NCBI GenBank assembly: GCA_023846275.1 | Contig: CM043870.1 | Coordinates: 8,937,527 to 9,001,526, forward strand | DNA length: 64,000 nucleotides | Direction: 5' to 3' | Source of the DNA: Vanilla planifolia | Taxonomy: Eukaryota > Streptophyta > Magnoliopsida > Asparagales > Orchidaceae | Shown: positions 63,616 through 64,000 of the stretch, piece by piece | How positions within the stretch are numbered: the first letter of the stretch is position 1 | How the letters are laid out: every line of letters starts with the position of its first letter | Notes under the pieces: generated by a model | Told to the model about the DNA's origin: nothing | Databases searched by the model: none | Seen by the model: only the letters and a program-made list of their open reading frames with translations | Made by a program: the position numbers and the translations under genes

Positions 63616-64000
63616 TGTCATGCCCCATCGAACTCCATAAGTAAGGAGTGACAAAAGAGACCAATTTTTAACCTAAATTTCTTTTTATAATATTCAAAAT
63701 CAATTAAATTACCCCTAAATGTAAAAAACAAATGAATAAACTATTTATTTTTCATATACAATATTTATCATATATATATATATATATATATATATTGATA
63801 ATTATATCACAAAATAGTAAAACATACCATCCACATAAAATGTAAAATTAAACTCTACATTAATACCACACATTCTATCAACAAAATTTATAAAATCAAT
63901 AAGAATCCATGAAACATATAAAATATACAATATAACTACTCTAGTAATACAACAATATTAACTAATATAAAAAATCTAGATATATCACAATCACATGGCA
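63616..64000. mobile_element. LTR-like start, runs off the window
   Basis: It opens with TGTCATGCCCC, the same eleven bases that open the 3' LTR of Tekay-like copy I. After the first ten or so bases similarity to the other copies is weak. It could be the 5' LTR of copy III, a new insertion into it, or a related family. A (TA)n tract lies at about 63771-63796. Confidence 0.4.

Noticed and set aside
1-64000. CRISPR arrays, operons or ribosome-binding sites
   Set aside because: Spliced plant genes and plant retroelements dominate; no regularly spaced short repeats with unique spacers were seen.

Overview
This is AT-rich nuclear DNA from a flowering plant. Almost all of it is layered remains of old LTR retrotransposons around one intact host gene. 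Plant origin is shown by that gene, a chromomethylase (CMT), a DNA methyltransferase type combining BAH, chromo and cytosine-5 methyltransferase domains that is known only from plants and green algae. As I recall the family, its C-terminal half resembles the maize ZMET2 / Arabidopsis CMT3 branch. The species cannot be named from the sequence; a non-grass monocot or an early-diverging angiosperm is only a guess.

Layout. 1-775 and 18458-18676 look like two halves of one old LTR (family F3) split by a large Ty3/gypsy element of Tekay/Del type (copy I, 776-18452, minus strand) with matching 5-bp target duplications. Copy I itself holds a second, chromovirus-like Ty3/gypsy element (3536-10677) and a clean solo LTR of family F3 (10895-12926, TGTTT duplications). 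18677-21756 is unclassified, with an approximately 80-bp minisatellite. 21757-24812 is Tekay-like copy II. 24813-26231 is probably copia-type LTR debris. 26232-32650 is a second copy of the chromovirus-like element. 32650-36240 is a tandem array of units of about 1.3-1.4 kb. The CMT3-type gene occupies 37149-47349 on the plus strand, with 21 exons encoding 974 residues. 47350-51970 is AT-rich intergenic DNA with an (AT)n tract, a probable plus-strand LTR promoter and a TGCATG-rich block. 51971 to about 63615 is Tekay-like copy III, split by a Ty1/copia element (55328-63258). A further LTR-like start lies at 63616.

How it fits together. CMT3 enzymes read histone H3 lysine-9 dimethylation with their BAH and chromo domains and methylate CHG cytosines, mainly on transposons. 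Here the residues of both reader cages and the main catalytic motifs are present, so the gene looks functional. Its neighbours are the kind of sequence the enzyme silences. Every retroelement body whose coding strand could be read lies on the minus strand, opposite to the gene.

Limits: splice sites were chosen by GT/AG rules, phase and family homology, without transcript data. Retroelement borders are by-eye alignments between copies, and no divergence was computed.
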